In this document: positions 25,106 to 34,900 of the stretch, in pieces
Numbering within the stretch: the first letter of the stretch is position 1
How the letters are laid out: each line of letters opens with the position of its first letter
NCBI RefSeq assembly: GCF_021191695.1
Contig: NZ_JAIWPT010000025.1
Span: 1 to 38,404 of the forward strand
Direction of reading: 5' to 3'
Length of the DNA: 38,404 bases
From: Proluteimonas luteida
GTDB lineage: Bacteria; Pseudomonadota; Gammaproteobacteria; Xanthomonadales; Xanthomonadaceae
Notes under the pieces: model-generated
The model's input: the letters and a program-made list of their open reading frames with translations, nothing else
Databases searched by the model: none
What the model was told of the DNA's origin: nothing
Translations under genes and position numbers: made by a program

Positions 25106-25738
25106 TCAGATGTGACGGTAGTCGGCTTCCGGGACGACCCGGTAGCAGTGGTTGGGGGCGTCGAACTCGACCAGCACGACGCGGTCGCCGCGGCCGATCG
25201 CGGCCGTGTCGCTGCGCACCTGCAGCACCAGCCCGGCGCCGCCATCGTCGAGATCGGCCATGCCTGCGCTGGTCGAGACGGTCGGCGTGCGCACCACCGC
25301 GACCCGGCCCAGCAGGGATTGTTCGTCGACGGGTGGCTGCAGCCGCATCAGCCAGCGGCGCAGCGGCCGCAGCAGCGCCGTGGTCAGCAGCACCGCGGGC
25401 ACCAGCGCCAGCACCGCGGCCGCGGTGCCGAGGGTCCAGCGCAGCCAGCCCCACAGCGGCGCGAGCAGGAACAGATGGATGAAATAGGTGAAGAACCAGC
25501 CGAAGAACACCAGCAGCGTGAGCACCAGCATCGTCGGCAGCCGGTCCAGCCCGAGCCGCGACAGCACACCGACCAGGCCATGCGCGTCGGCGCCGTCGGG
25601 CAGATCGAAATCGAGGTCGAGGCCCTCGACATCCACCAGCCCCAGCACGGCGAGCAGCCAGTAGACCGCGCACGCGCCCAGCAGCACGCTGTAGACCAGC
25701 GTCGGATAGCCCAGGGCGGTGGCGAGGAACTCGGCCAT
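25106..25738 (-). CDS. yqiJ: YqiJ-like membrane protein with OB-fold tail
   Basis: A 210-residue inner-membrane protein, partner of the flotillin. Three hydrophobic segments are visible: about residues 13-35 (LVYSVLLGACAVYWLLAVLGLV), 68-93 (PTMLVLTLLVFFGWFFTYFIHLFLLA) and 102-123. A C-terminal OB-fold of NfeD type spans about 140-207 (LLGRVAVVRTPTVS, GAGLVLQVRSD, GDRVVLVEFDAPNHCYRVVPE). The DVEGLDLDFD loop between the first two segments is acidic. NfeD/YqiJ proteins pair with SPFH proteins and are thought to aid assembly of microdomains. It is the first gene of the 25.7-15.3 kb minus-strand cluster. Confidence 0.88.
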   Translation of the reverse strand: MAEFLATALGYPTLVYSVLLGACAVYWLLAVLGLVDVEGLDLDFDLPDGADAHGLVGVLSRLGLDRLPTMLVLTLLVFFGWFFTYFIHLFLLAPLWGWLRWTLGTAAAVLALVPAVLLTTALLRPLRRWLMRLQPPVDEQSLLGRVAVVRTPTVSTSAGMADLDDGGAGLVLQVRSDTAAIGRGDRVVLVEFDAPNHCYRVVPEADYRHI

Positions 25739-25819
25739 GTCGGCGATGCACTCCTAGCTCCGGACCGGCAGCGCTCCCGGCGCTGCCCGGCGCGGACGGT
25801 TCCGGTCCGATGGGCCGGC

Positions 25820-25851
25820 AATAATGCCAGCGCAGGCATATGCGGCGTCAA
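25820..25851 (-). promoter_or_regulatory. Probable promoter of the YqiJ-YqiK-ATPase-TelA cluster
   Basis: Reading on the minus strand, TTGACG (25851-25846) is followed after 19 bases by CATTAT (25826-25821). The -35 is a near-consensus match; the spacing is long. It lies about 83 bases before the YqiJ ATG at 25738, in the 158-bp gap after the ligase-associated operon, and makes an independent transcript for the cluster likely. Confidence 0.45.
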
Positions 25852-25896
25852 GCCGCCGTCGTTACGCGCCTTCGCATCGCGGAAGCCGGCGCGCGC

Positions 25897-26583
25897 TCAA
25901 ACGGGTGACGGCAGCGCCACCACCGCGTCCGGGGCGCAGACGCAGATCCGCGTGCCTGGCGCCGGCTCGACCGCCAGGCCGCCTGCGAATGCGGTGAATG
26001 CCGGCAACAGGCCGGCATCGCCGGCGAACGCGAACGCCGGCAGCCGCGGCAGGCCGGGCAGGCGCACGACCGGGTGCACGTGGCCGCCAAGCCGATAGTC
26101 GCCCGGGGCAGCGACCGCGTCGTCGACGTCGTGCACGAACAGGAACGGCGGCGCGCGCAGCGTCGCGCCGTGCAGCCGCAGGCCCAGGGTCGCCGCCAGC
26201 CCGGGCGCGGCGCGCAGCGCGCGGTCGTGGTTGCCGCCGACCAGTTCCACCGCGAGCGCGGCATGGCGCGCGCGCCACGCCTGCCAAGCTGCGCGCCACG
26301 GCGCATCGCGCGCACCGGCGTGCAGCAGGTCGCCGAGCACCAGCAGCCGGGTCGCGCCGGTGGCCGCGACCAGCCGGTCGAGGCACTGCAGATCGTGTGC
26401 CGTGCCGCCGCGCGGCAGTGCGATGCCGGCCTGGCGGAAATGATGCGCCTTGCCCAGGTGCAGGTCGGCGACGACCAGCGTGCGCGTGCGCACCCACAGC
26501 AGCGCGCGCTCGGGCAGCAGCCGCAGCGTCTCGCCGGCGACGACGACGTCCAGCGTGCCGCGTGGCGAGCCGCCGTCAGTCAC
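25897..26583 (-). CDS. pdeM: Ligase-associated metallophosphoesterase PdeM
   Basis: A 228-residue calcineurin-like metallophosphoesterase. The metal motifs are complete and in order: VADLHLGKAHHFR (D40, H42), LLVLGDLLHAG, VGGNHDRAL and LGGHVHPVV. It is the fourth protein of the bacterial Exo-Lig-Lhr-phosphoesterase set; family members are manganese-dependent DNA endonucleases or phosphodiesterases. It starts at GTG 26583, overlapping the helicase stop by eight bases, and is the last gene of the operon. A later ATG is not available near the N-terminus, and the first residues match the family pattern. Confidence 0.92.
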   Translation of the reverse strand: MTDGGSPRGTLDVVVAGETLRLLPERALLWVRTRTLVVADLHLGKAHHFRQAGIALPRGGTAHDLQCLDRLVAATGATRLLVLGDLLHAGARDAPWRAAWQAWRARHAALAVELVGGNHDRALRAAPGLAATLGLRLHGATLRAPPFLFVHDVDDAVAAPGDYRLGGHVHPVVRLPGLPRLPAFAFAGDAGLLPAFTAFAGGLAVEPAPGTRICVCAPDAVVALPSPV

Positions 26584-29095
26584 GATTGCGCTGCTCCAGC
26601 TGTGCCGCGGCGCGCTGCACGCGGGTGCGCCAGTCCTCGGTGCTCAGCCGCCCGCGCAGCGATTCGGCCCACAACGGAAACGACAGCGGGGTGAACGTCT
26701 TCAGGACATGCAGGTCGAGCGCGCGCCGGCTGCAGTCGTCCAGCGTCGCGCGCAGCTGCACCACATCCAACTGCGCCGCGAACACCTCGCGCTCGGCCAG
26801 CGCCAGCAGCATGTGGCCGGGATCGTGCCGGCGCAGCACGTCGAACAGCAGGCCGCTGGAAGCCTGCAGCTGACGCATCGAACGCGGCGCGCGGCCCGGC
26901 AGCGACGGCGGCAGCAGCCCGGCGACGCGGGCGATGTCGCGGAACTGGCGCCGCGCCAGCTCGGCGAGGTTGAGGCTCTCGCGCAGGTCGTCGAGCAGGT
27001 CCGCGGGCGCCAGCAGCGCCGCGATGCCGGGCGCGTCGATCTCGACCGCCTGCGCCGGCGACAGCACCAGGCCGTAGTCGTTGGCCGAGAACGCGAAGCT
27101 GTTGCGCGCCCGCCGTCCCCAGCGCAGCGCCAGCAGCGCGGCGAGGCCCTCGTGCACGTGGCGGCCGGCGAACGGATACAGGAACAGATGCCGTCCGCCG
27201 CGCGCCTGCACCCATTCGACCAGCAGGCGGCCGGGCGCGGGCAGCGCCGACAGCCCCTGCTGCAGGTCGAGCAGGCGGCCGATCGCGCGCAACTCCGGCG
27301 CCTGCCGCGGACCGGCGAACATGCGTTCGACCTCGCGCGCCAGCGTGCCCGACAGCGGCAGGCGCCCGCCCTGCCACTTCGGTACGGTGCCGCTGCCCGC
27401 CCTGGCGATACGCACGTAGGCGGTCATGTCCTCGAGCCGCACCAGCTCCAGCGTGCGCCCGGCGAACTGGAAACGGTCGTGCGGCCGCAGCCGGCCGATG
27501 AAGCCCTCCTCGACCGAACCCAGGCCGCCGCCGCGCAGCAGCTTCACGCGCACCGCGCCGTCGCTGGCGATCGTGCCGATCGACAGCCGGTGGCGCAGCG
27601 CGATGCGCCGGTCCTCGACCCGGTAGAGGCCGTCGTCGCCGCGCACGACGCGACGGAACTCGGGATAGTGCGCGAGCGCCGCACCGCCCTGCACGATGAA
27701 ATCCAGCACTGCGCGCCAGGCTGCCGGATCGAGGGCGCGGAACGCATGCGTGCCGCGGACCTCGTCGAACAGCGCATCGGCATCGAAACCGCCGCCGAGC
27801 GCCAGCGTCACGCAGTGCTGGGCCAGCACGTCGAGGCTCAGTACCGGCGACGGACGCGACTCGATCCTGCCCGCGGCGACCGCGACCCGCGCCGCCGCGT
27901 ACTCGACCAGTTCCAGCGCATGCGTCGGCACGCAGACGACGTGCCCGGCCTCGCCCGGACGATGTTTCGCCCGGCCCGCGCGCTGCAGCAGCCGCGCGAC
28001 GCCCTTCGGGCTGCCGATCTGCAGTACCTGGTCGACCGCGGGAAAATCGACGCCGAGATCCAGGCTCGACGTGGCGACCACGCAGCGCACGCTGCCGTCG
28101 CGCAGGCCCTGTTCGGCGGCGGCACGCAGCTTCGGATCAAGCGAACCGTGGTGCAGTGCCAGCGTCTCCGGTGCCTCCGGCCAGACCGCGGCCAGCGCGC
28201 GGTGCCACAACTCGGCCTGCGAACGGGTATTGGCGAACAGCAGGCTGGTGCGCTCGGCCATCAGCCGCTCGAGCACCCGTGGCAGTTGTGCCAGGCCGAG
28301 GTGCCCCGCCCACGGGAAGCGCTCGCCCTCGCCCGGCAGCAAGGTGTCGAGGGTAAAGCGCTTCGGCCGGGCGCCGGCGACGATCGCCGCTTCGGGCTGA
28401 TGCGGCAACAGCGCGTCGCGGGCTTCGTCGAGGTTGCCGAGCGTCGCCGACACGCCCCAGATGCGCAGATCCGGATTCAGCGCGCGCAGGCGCGCCAGCG
28501 CCAGCTGCAGCAGCACCCCACGCTTGTTGCCGAGCAGTTCGTGCCATTCGTCGACGACCACGCAGCGCAGCGTCGACAGTCGCGGCGCGGTATCGGGATA
28601 CGACAGCAGCAGCGACAGCGATTCGGGCGTGGTGACCAGCGCATCGAGCTTGCCCTCGCGAGCGAGCCGCCTGTCGCGTGCGCTGGCGTCGCCGGTGCGC
28701 AGGCCGATCCGCCAGTCGAGCCCGAGCGCGTAGACCGGCGCCTGCATCGCGCGCACGGTGTCGGCGGCGAGCGCGCGCAGCGGGGTGATCCACAGCAGCG
28801 ACAGGTCGCGGTCCGCCTGCCTGCCGCGAGAAGGCCGGGCGCCCTTCTCCATAACGGCCGGCCGGTTGCGCGACGGACGGCCGGCACGCGCCGCAGCCGC
28901 CTGCTTCGCCTGCGCCTCGAGCAGCGGACCGCCGAGCGCGGCCAGGGTCTTGCCGCTGCCGGTCGGGGTCTGCAGCAGGCCGGACTCGCCGGCCAGATAG
29001 CGGCGCCAGACCTCGCGCTGGAACGGCGCCGGGGTCCAGCCCTGCGCATCGAACCACGCGCGCAGCGGCGCGTCGGGACCACGCAGGCGCGTCAC
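26576..29095 (-). CDS. Ligase-associated Lhr-like DEXH helicase
   Basis: An 839-residue SF2 helicase related to Lhr-Core, which moves 3' to 5' on DNA and unwinds nicked or RNA:DNA duplexes. Walker A TPTGSGKT is at residues 43-50, the DEWH box (in VVVDEWHELLGNKRG) at 182-185, and SATLGN follows as motif III. TSLLFANTRSQAELW, VVATSSLDLGVDFP and LLQRAGRAKH (motif VI, about 372-380) complete the core. The C-terminal winged-helix and Lhr-specific region follows (YRVEDRRIALRHRLSIGTI, then HLFLYPFAGRHVHEGLAALLALRWGRR). The start is GTG 29095, which overlaps the ligase TGA (GTGA). Longer in-frame readings to 30001 run through the ligase gene antisense of its meaning and are not real. Confidence 0.93.
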   Translation of the reverse strand: MTRLRGPDAPLRAWFDAQGWTPAPFQREVWRRYLAGESGLLQTPTGSGKTLAALGGPLLEAQAKQAAAARAGRPSRNRPAVMEKGARPSRGRQADRDLSLLWITPLRALAADTVRAMQAPVYALGLDWRIGLRTGDASARDRRLAREGKLDALVTTPESLSLLLSYPDTAPRLSTLRCVVVDEWHELLGNKRGVLLQLALARLRALNPDLRIWGVSATLGNLDEARDALLPHQPEAAIVAGARPKRFTLDTLLPGEGERFPWAGHLGLAQLPRVLERLMAERTSLLFANTRSQAELWHRALAAVWPEAPETLALHHGSLDPKLRAAAEQGLRDGSVRCVVATSSLDLGVDFPAVDQVLQIGSPKGVARLLQRAGRAKHRPGEAGHVVCVPTHALELVEYAAARVAVAAGRIESRPSPVLSLDVLAQHCVTLALGGGFDADALFDEVRGTHAFRALDPAAWRAVLDFIVQGGAALAHYPEFRRVVRGDDGLYRVEDRRIALRHRLSIGTIASDGAVRVKLLRGGGLGSVEEGFIGRLRPHDRFQFAGRTLELVRLEDMTAYVRIARAGSGTVPKWQGGRLPLSGTLAREVERMFAGPRQAPELRAIGRLLDLQQGLSALPAPGRLLVEWVQARGGRHLFLYPFAGRHVHEGLAALLALRWGRRARNSFAFSANDYGLVLSPAQAVEIDAPGIAALLAPADLLDDLRESLNLAELARRQFRDIARVAGLLPPSLPGRAPRSMRQLQASSGLLFDVLRRHDPGHMLLALAEREVFAAQLDVVQLRATLDDCSRRALDLHVLKTFTPLSFPLWAESLRGRLSTEDWRTRVQRAAAQLEQRNRD

Positions 29096-30789
29096 CGCGC
29101 CAGCGCCTTCAGGGCCTCGAGCCGGTCGGCCTCGGCCATCGGCTTGTCGTGGCGCCAGCGCAGGATCCGCGGGAAGCGCACGGCGATTCCGGACTTGTGC
29201 CGCTTCGACAGGTTCACCGCCTCGAAACCGAGTTCGAACACATGGTGCGGGGTCACCGCACGCACCGGCCCGAAGCGCTCCAGCGTATGCGCGCGGATCC
29301 ACTTGTCGAGCGCGAGGATCTCGCTGTCGTCGAGGCCCGAATACGCCTTGGCGACCGGGACCAGCACGTCGCCGTCCCACACGCCGAAGGTGTAGTCGGT
29401 GTAGAGCGTGCTGCGCCGGCCATGCCCGGCCTGGGCATAGATCAGCACCGCGTCGATCGTCAGCGGATCGATCTTCCATTTCCACCAGTCGCCACGCCGG
29501 CGGCCGGCCTGGTACGGCGCATCGGCGCGCTTGAGCATCAGGCCTTCGACGCCGCGATCGCGCGCCTGTCCGCGCAGCGCGGCCGCGGCCCGCCAGTTGT
29601 CGGCAGGGATCCGCGGCGACACGACGATGCGCGGATCGGCATGCGCCGCGACCAGCGTTTCCAGCGCGGCGCGACGGGCATGCTGCGGACGCGCGCGCCA
29701 GTCCTCGCCGTCCAGCTCCAGCAGGTCGTAGACCTGCAGCCGCACCGGCGTGTCGGCCAGCGTCTTCGGCCCCGGCTTCAGCCGCTGGATGCGGGTCTGC
29801 AGCGCGGTGAACGGCAGCGGCATGTCGTCGTCCGCACGCCACGCCAGCAGTTCGCCGTCGAACACGACGCCGTCCGGCAATGTCGCGGCCGCGGCCTCGA
29901 TCTCGGGGAAGCGTCCGTCGAGCCGTTCCTCGCCCCGCGACCACAACGCGACCCCGCCGTCGCGGCGGATCAGCTGCAGACGGATGCCGTCCCACTTCCA
30001 TTCCAGCAGCCAGTCGCCGATCGGGCCGAGCGCGCGCGCGACCGCATCGGGATCGTTGGCGAGGGCGATACCCGTCTCGGCGCCGTCGCCGGCATCGTCG
30101 CCGCTGTCCGCAGCGTCGGCATCGGCGCGCAGCGCGGATTCCAGCGGCGAGGCGAGAAAGAACGGATACGGCTGCTGGCGGTCGCCGGGCAGCACCTCCG
30201 GCGACAGCAGGTCGCGCAGGAAATCCGGCGTCGGCGTCCAGTCGCCGAGCATCCGCTGCGCCAGCCGCGCGATGTCGATCCCGCTCATCTCCGCCAGCGC
30301 CTGCTGCACCAGCCGCTGCGACACGCCGACGCGCAGGGCGCCGGTCAGCAGCTTGTTGAACAGCAGCCGCTCGTCGAAGCGCAGCGTGCGCCAGGCATCG
30401 ACGACGACGGCGCGGCGCGCCTCAACATCGCGGTTGGCGACCGGCAGCAGGCGGCCCTCGATCCAGTCGGCCAGGGCGAGGTCCTCGCCGGCATCGGCCG
30501 GATCGTCGAGCAGCAGCGCCAGCGTCTCGGCAAGATCGCCGACCTGGTCGTAGCTGTCGTCGACCAGCCAGTCCGGCGTCGCCGATACCTCGCCGATCCA
30601 CTCGCGCAACTCGCGCGTGGTCGCGATCTTCCTGCGCGCGCCGGCGACCTTGCCGCCCGAAAGCAGGTACAGCGCCCAGGCCGCGTCCCGCGGCGGCGCC
30701 TGCCGGAAATACGCGACCAACGCCGCGCGCTTGTCGAGGGTGGCGGTGCTCTGGTCGAGTTCGCGGTAGAGGCGCGCGAAGCGTTTCAT
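29092..30789 (-). CDS. ATP-dependent DNA ligase of the Lhr-linked family
   Basis: A 565-residue ATP-dependent DNA ligase, distinct from the essential NAD-dependent LigA. The adenylation lysine is K265 in EWKWDGIRLQ. Upstream is a helical N-terminal DNA-binding domain (MKRFARLYRELDQSTATLDKRAALVAYF, then LFNKLLTGALRVGVSQRLVQQALA). Downstream are the nucleotidyltransferase motifs LWSRGEERLDGRFPE, VVFDGELLAW, EGLMLKR and DWWKWK, and an OB-fold ending in ELGFEAVNLSKRHKSGIAVRFPRILRWRHDK. ATG 30789 lies 25 bases after the exonuclease stop; upstream in-frame starts would overlap that gene. It seals nicks after processing by its operon partners. Confidence 0.94.
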   Translation of the reverse strand: MKRFARLYRELDQSTATLDKRAALVAYFRQAPPRDAAWALYLLSGGKVAGARRKIATTRELREWIGEVSATPDWLVDDSYDQVGDLAETLALLLDDPADAGEDLALADWIEGRLLPVANRDVEARRAVVVDAWRTLRFDERLLFNKLLTGALRVGVSQRLVQQALAEMSGIDIARLAQRMLGDWTPTPDFLRDLLSPEVLPGDRQQPYPFFLASPLESALRADADAADSGDDAGDGAETGIALANDPDAVARALGPIGDWLLEWKWDGIRLQLIRRDGGVALWSRGEERLDGRFPEIEAAAATLPDGVVFDGELLAWRADDDMPLPFTALQTRIQRLKPGPKTLADTPVRLQVYDLLELDGEDWRARPQHARRAALETLVAAHADPRIVVSPRIPADNWRAAAALRGQARDRGVEGLMLKRADAPYQAGRRRGDWWKWKIDPLTIDAVLIYAQAGHGRRSTLYTDYTFGVWDGDVLVPVAKAYSGLDDSEILALDKWIRAHTLERFGPVRAVTPHHVFELGFEAVNLSKRHKSGIAVRFPRILRWRHDKPMAEADRLEALKALAR

Positions 30790-30814
30790 GTCCGGCCCTT
30801 CGGACGCGCCCCAC

Positions 30815-31816
30815 TCATTCCTCACCCCCGAAATCCGTCCGGAACGCCTCCGCCGCAATCCCGTCCTCGCGCAGCGCGCGGATGATCGCGTCGGTGTTGC
30901 CATGGGTGGCGATGACCCGCGACGCGCCGGTCTCGCGCACGGTGCGCATCAGGTCGGGCCAGTCGGCATGGTCGGAGACGACGAAGCCGCGGTCGTAGTT
31001 GCGCCGGCGCCGGTTGCCGCGGATCCGCATCCAGCCCGAGGCGAAGCCCTGCTGCGCGCGGCGGAACCGGCGCATCCACGCGCTGCCGGCCGCCGACGGC
31101 GGTGCGATGACCAGTTGCCCGGCGAAATCGGCGCCGCGCGCGGTCTCGTTGACCGGCAGCGTCGCCAGCATCGAGACACCGGCACGCCGGTAGACCTCGA
31201 CACCGGCCGCGACCGCGCCATGCAACAGCGCCGGCCGGTCGGTATGCACCGCCAGTTCGGCCAGCACCCGCTGCGCCTTGCCCAGTGCGTAGCAGAACAG
31301 CACCGCCGCTTCGCCGCGCCCGGCGCAGTGGTCGCGCCAGTCGACGATGTCGCGGGCCACCTCCGCGGTGTCCGGCCAGCGGTAGACCGGCAGCCCGAAC
31401 GTGGCCTCGGTGATGAAGGTGTCGCAGCGCACGACCTCGAACGGCACGCAGGTCGGATCGGGCTGGCGCTTGTAGTCGCCAGATGCGACCCAGACCTCGC
31501 CGTCGACCTCGACCCGCACTTGCGCCGAACCGAGCACGTGTCCGGCCGGATGCAGCGACACCGTCGCCGCGCCCATCCGGAAGGGGGCACCGTACTCGTG
31601 CGCGACGTAGACCTGCTCGCCGAGCCGCCATTCAAGGATCGGCAGACCGCTGCGCGTGGTGTGGTAGGCACCCATGCCGATGCGCGCGTGGTCGCCATGG
31701 CCATGGGTGATCACCGCGCGCGGCACCGGCCGCCATGGATCGATGTGGAAATCGCCGGCCGGGCAGTACAGCCCTTCCGGTCGCAGCTGGATCAGGTCGC
31801 GGGATACGGCGGACAT
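30815..31816 (-). CDS. Ligase-associated MBL-fold DNA exonuclease
   Basis: A 333-residue metallo-beta-lactamase/beta-CASP nuclease, the first gene of the end-processing operon. The metal-binding motif THGHGDH is at residues 37-43. WVASGDYKRQPDPTC, TFITEATFGLP (beta-CASP region), LFCYALGKAQRVL and the C-terminal GFVVSDHADWPDLM and VIATHGNTDAIIRAL follow in the expected order. Related enzymes degrade 5' ends of single-stranded DNA. I chose ATG 31816 over an earlier in-frame start at 31855 because family sequences begin close to DLIQLRPEGLYCPAGDFHIDPW. CAGACT then six bases lies before that ATG, a weak version of the leaderless pattern. Confidence 0.93.
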   Translation of the reverse strand: MSAVSRDLIQLRPEGLYCPAGDFHIDPWRPVPRAVITHGHGDHARIGMGAYHTTRSGLPILEWRLGEQVYVAHEYGAPFRMGAATVSLHPAGHVLGSAQVRVEVDGEVWVASGDYKRQPDPTCVPFEVVRCDTFITEATFGLPVYRWPDTAEVARDIVDWRDHCAGRGEAAVLFCYALGKAQRVLAELAVHTDRPALLHGAVAAGVEVYRRAGVSMLATLPVNETARGADFAGQLVIAPPSAAGSAWMRRFRRAQQGFASGWMRIRGNRRRRNYDRGFVVSDHADWPDLMRTVRETGASRVIATHGNTDAIIRALREDGIAAEAFRTDFGGEE

Positions 31817-31924
31817 CGCGGCAGTCTGGGCGCGGCCCTGTGCAGGAAACGCCAAGCCTGCGCGGCCGCCGTCGCAACTGCCGCGACGGCGGCCGATGTC
31901 CGACCGCGATACCCGACCGTGACG

Positions 31925-34900
31925 TCAGCCGTCGCGGTCCGGGTCCCCGTCCACGCTGGGCGCCGGGCGCCAGCTTGCGGCCAGGACGTCGGACAGCATC
32001 TCGCCGGTCAGCGGCTTGCGCAGGAAACCGTTGAAGCCGGCCGCCAGCGCCGCCGGCTCGGCCCCGGCATCGGCGCGCGCGGTCACCGCGACGATCGGCT
32101 GCCCGAAGCCCTGCTCGCGCAGCAGCCCGGCCAGGGTCAGGCCGTCGACGCCGGGCAGGTCCAGATCGAGCAGGGCCAGGTCGTAGCTGCGGGTCGCGAC
32201 TTCGGACAACGCGGCCAGTCCGTGCATGACGTGCACGACCTCGTGGCCCTGCGAACGCAGCAGGCCGGTGATCACGTCGGCGACCGTCTGGTCGTCCTCG
32301 ACCAGCAGGATCTCCAGCCCCACCGCGGCGGTGAGCCGCTCGCGGACGCCGCCGCCGGATCGGCGCGGCGGGTCGTCGACCACCGGCAGCGGCAGGGTCA
32401 CGTTGAACCGCGTGCCCTCGCCGGGCGTGCTGTCGACATCGATCCGGCCGCTCATCGCCGCAGCCAGTTCCTGGCTGATCGCCAGGCCCAGCCCGCTGCC
32501 GCCGTAGCGCGATGCGGTGCGCGCGCCCTCGGCCTGTTCGAAGCGGCGGAACAGGCGCTGGCGCTGCTCCTCGTTGAGGCCGGGGCCGGTATCGGAGACC
32601 ACGAAACGGATCTCGCCGGCCGGCCCGCGCCCGACCTGCAGGCCGACGCTGCCCTGCTCGGTGAACTTGACCGCGTTGCCGAGCAGGTTCAGCAGGATCT
32701 GGCGCACCCGCATCGCGTCGCCGCGCACCCAGGTCGGCGTCGCCTCGTCGAAGACGGTGTCGAAGCCCAGCGACTTGTGCCGCGCCATCGGCGCCGACAG
32801 CGCCACCACGTCCTGCACCAGCGCGTGCAGGTCGAACGGCTGCGGATCGAGTTCGAGCCGCCCCGCCTCGATGCGGGCCAGGTCCAGCGCATCGTTGACC
32901 AACCGCATCAGATGTTCGCCGGCACGACGGATGGCCTCGGCGTAACCGCGCTGGCGCGGCTCCAGCGGCGTGTCGAGCAGCAGTTCGCTCATGCCCAGCA
33001 CGCCGGTCATCGGCGTGCGGACCTCGTGGCCCAGGGTCGCCAGGAACCGGCTCTTGGCCTGCGAGGCCTGCTCGGCAAGCTCGCGCTTGTGCTCGATGAT
33101 CTGCAGGCCCGTCCGGCGCCGCAGGCGCTGCAGGTACAGGTACGCGGCCAGGGCGAGCAGCAGCAGCGCCAGCAGGCCGAACCCGGCCAGCGCCCACGGC
33201 GTACGCCACCACGGCGGCAGCACGTCGATCGCCAGCGACTGTTCGCCGGACATGTTGCCGAAGGTGTCGCTGGCACGCATGCGCAGCCGGTAGCGGCCGG
33301 GCGGCAGGTTGGAGAAGGTCCGCTGGCCGCTGGCGCCCTGGCGCACCCAGTCGCCATCCAGGCCATCGAGCCGCGACCAGTAGGTGTTCGACATCGGGTC
33401 GTCGTAGGACAGCAGATGCGCATCGATGCGGAATTCGCGGTCGTCGGGCAACAACTGGATGTGTTCGCCCTCGAGCCGGCGCCAGTCGCCGTCGCGGCGC
33501 ACGTCGAGCCCGGCCAGCTGCAGCCGCGGCGCGCGCGTGGTGTCCTCGTCGACGGTGGTGTCCAGCAGCACGATGGTGCCGGCACTGGTGCCGGCCGCCA
33601 GCAGTCCGTCGGCATTGATCCCGAGGCTGCGCGGCAACATCTCCTGGCTGGCCAGGCCATGCTGCAGGCCGTAATGGCGCAGCTTGCGCTCGGCCGGGTC
33701 CCATCGGTAGAAACCGCGCCGGGTCGACAGCCACACCCGGTGCCGGGCATCGACGCGCAGGCCGTGCGACAGCAGTCCCGGCAGGCCTTCGGCGACGCCG
33801 ACGCTGGTGTCGGCCTGCCAGTCGCCGTCGCGGCGGACGAGCCGCAGCAGCTCGCGCTGGCGATGCAGCCACAGCGCATCGGGGCCATCGAAGCCAACAC
33901 CGAACACGGCCTCGCCCCAGGCCGCGTCCACCGGCACGAAGCGACGGGCGTCGGGATCGAAACGCGCCAGCCCGGCCTCGGTCGCGGCCCACGGCTGGCC
34001 ATCGGCGTCGATCGCGATCGCATGCGCGCCCTGCCCGCCGGGCGGTGCCCGCTGTTCCGGGTCGACCGGCGCTTCCACCCGGAACAGCACCCGGCCATCG
34101 GCGATATCGCGCTGCTCGATGCCGTTGCCCTGGCTCGACGCCCACAGCGTGCCACCGGGCCCGAGCACGAGCACCGCGTAGTTCGATCCCAGGCTGGGAT
34201 CGCGCGGACTGTCCGCCATCCATTTCTTCAGCTCGCCGTCGAGCGTGATCCGCACCAGGCCGTTGCGCAGTCCGACCCACAGCGCGCCGGCATCGTCCTC
34301 GACGATCGCCTGCAGCCGCTGTCCGCGCAGCTCCTGCGCAGCCGGCCCCGACAGCCGGGTCAGGTTCGCATTGCGATCGATGTGCTCGATGAAACCGTCG
34401 GCGCTGGCGAACCACAGGCCACCGTCGCGCGCGCGCCCGACCGATTCGTAGTCCCAGCCCCCCAGCCCGCCTTCGCGGTTGGCCAACTGGCCGATCCCGC
34501 GCCAGTCCGAGCGCAGGTAGGCCAGCCCTTCGCCGCTGGCCGCCACCCACAGCGCGCCGTCCTCCTGCAGCAGCAGTTGCCTGGCTGCGGTGGAGCGGCC
34601 GACGCTGGGACCCAGCGGAACGGGGACCGGCACGCTGTTGCCGCCCGCCACGCGCCACAGGCCGCGCAGGGTGCCGATCCAGTAGCCGCCCTCGTGGTCG
34701 CGCACCATCGCCTGCACCAGGTTCGGCCGCGCGAACATGCCGCCCCATCGTGGCTGCTGCCACTGCCCGTCCGCGTCGCGGCGGTACAGGCCGCTGGTGG
34801 CGCCGGCCCAGACTTCGCCGTCGACCACGCCGGTCCACAGCACCAGCGGATCCTGCGGGTCGCCGGGCAGCTCGATGCGCTGCACGCGCTGGCCGTCGTA

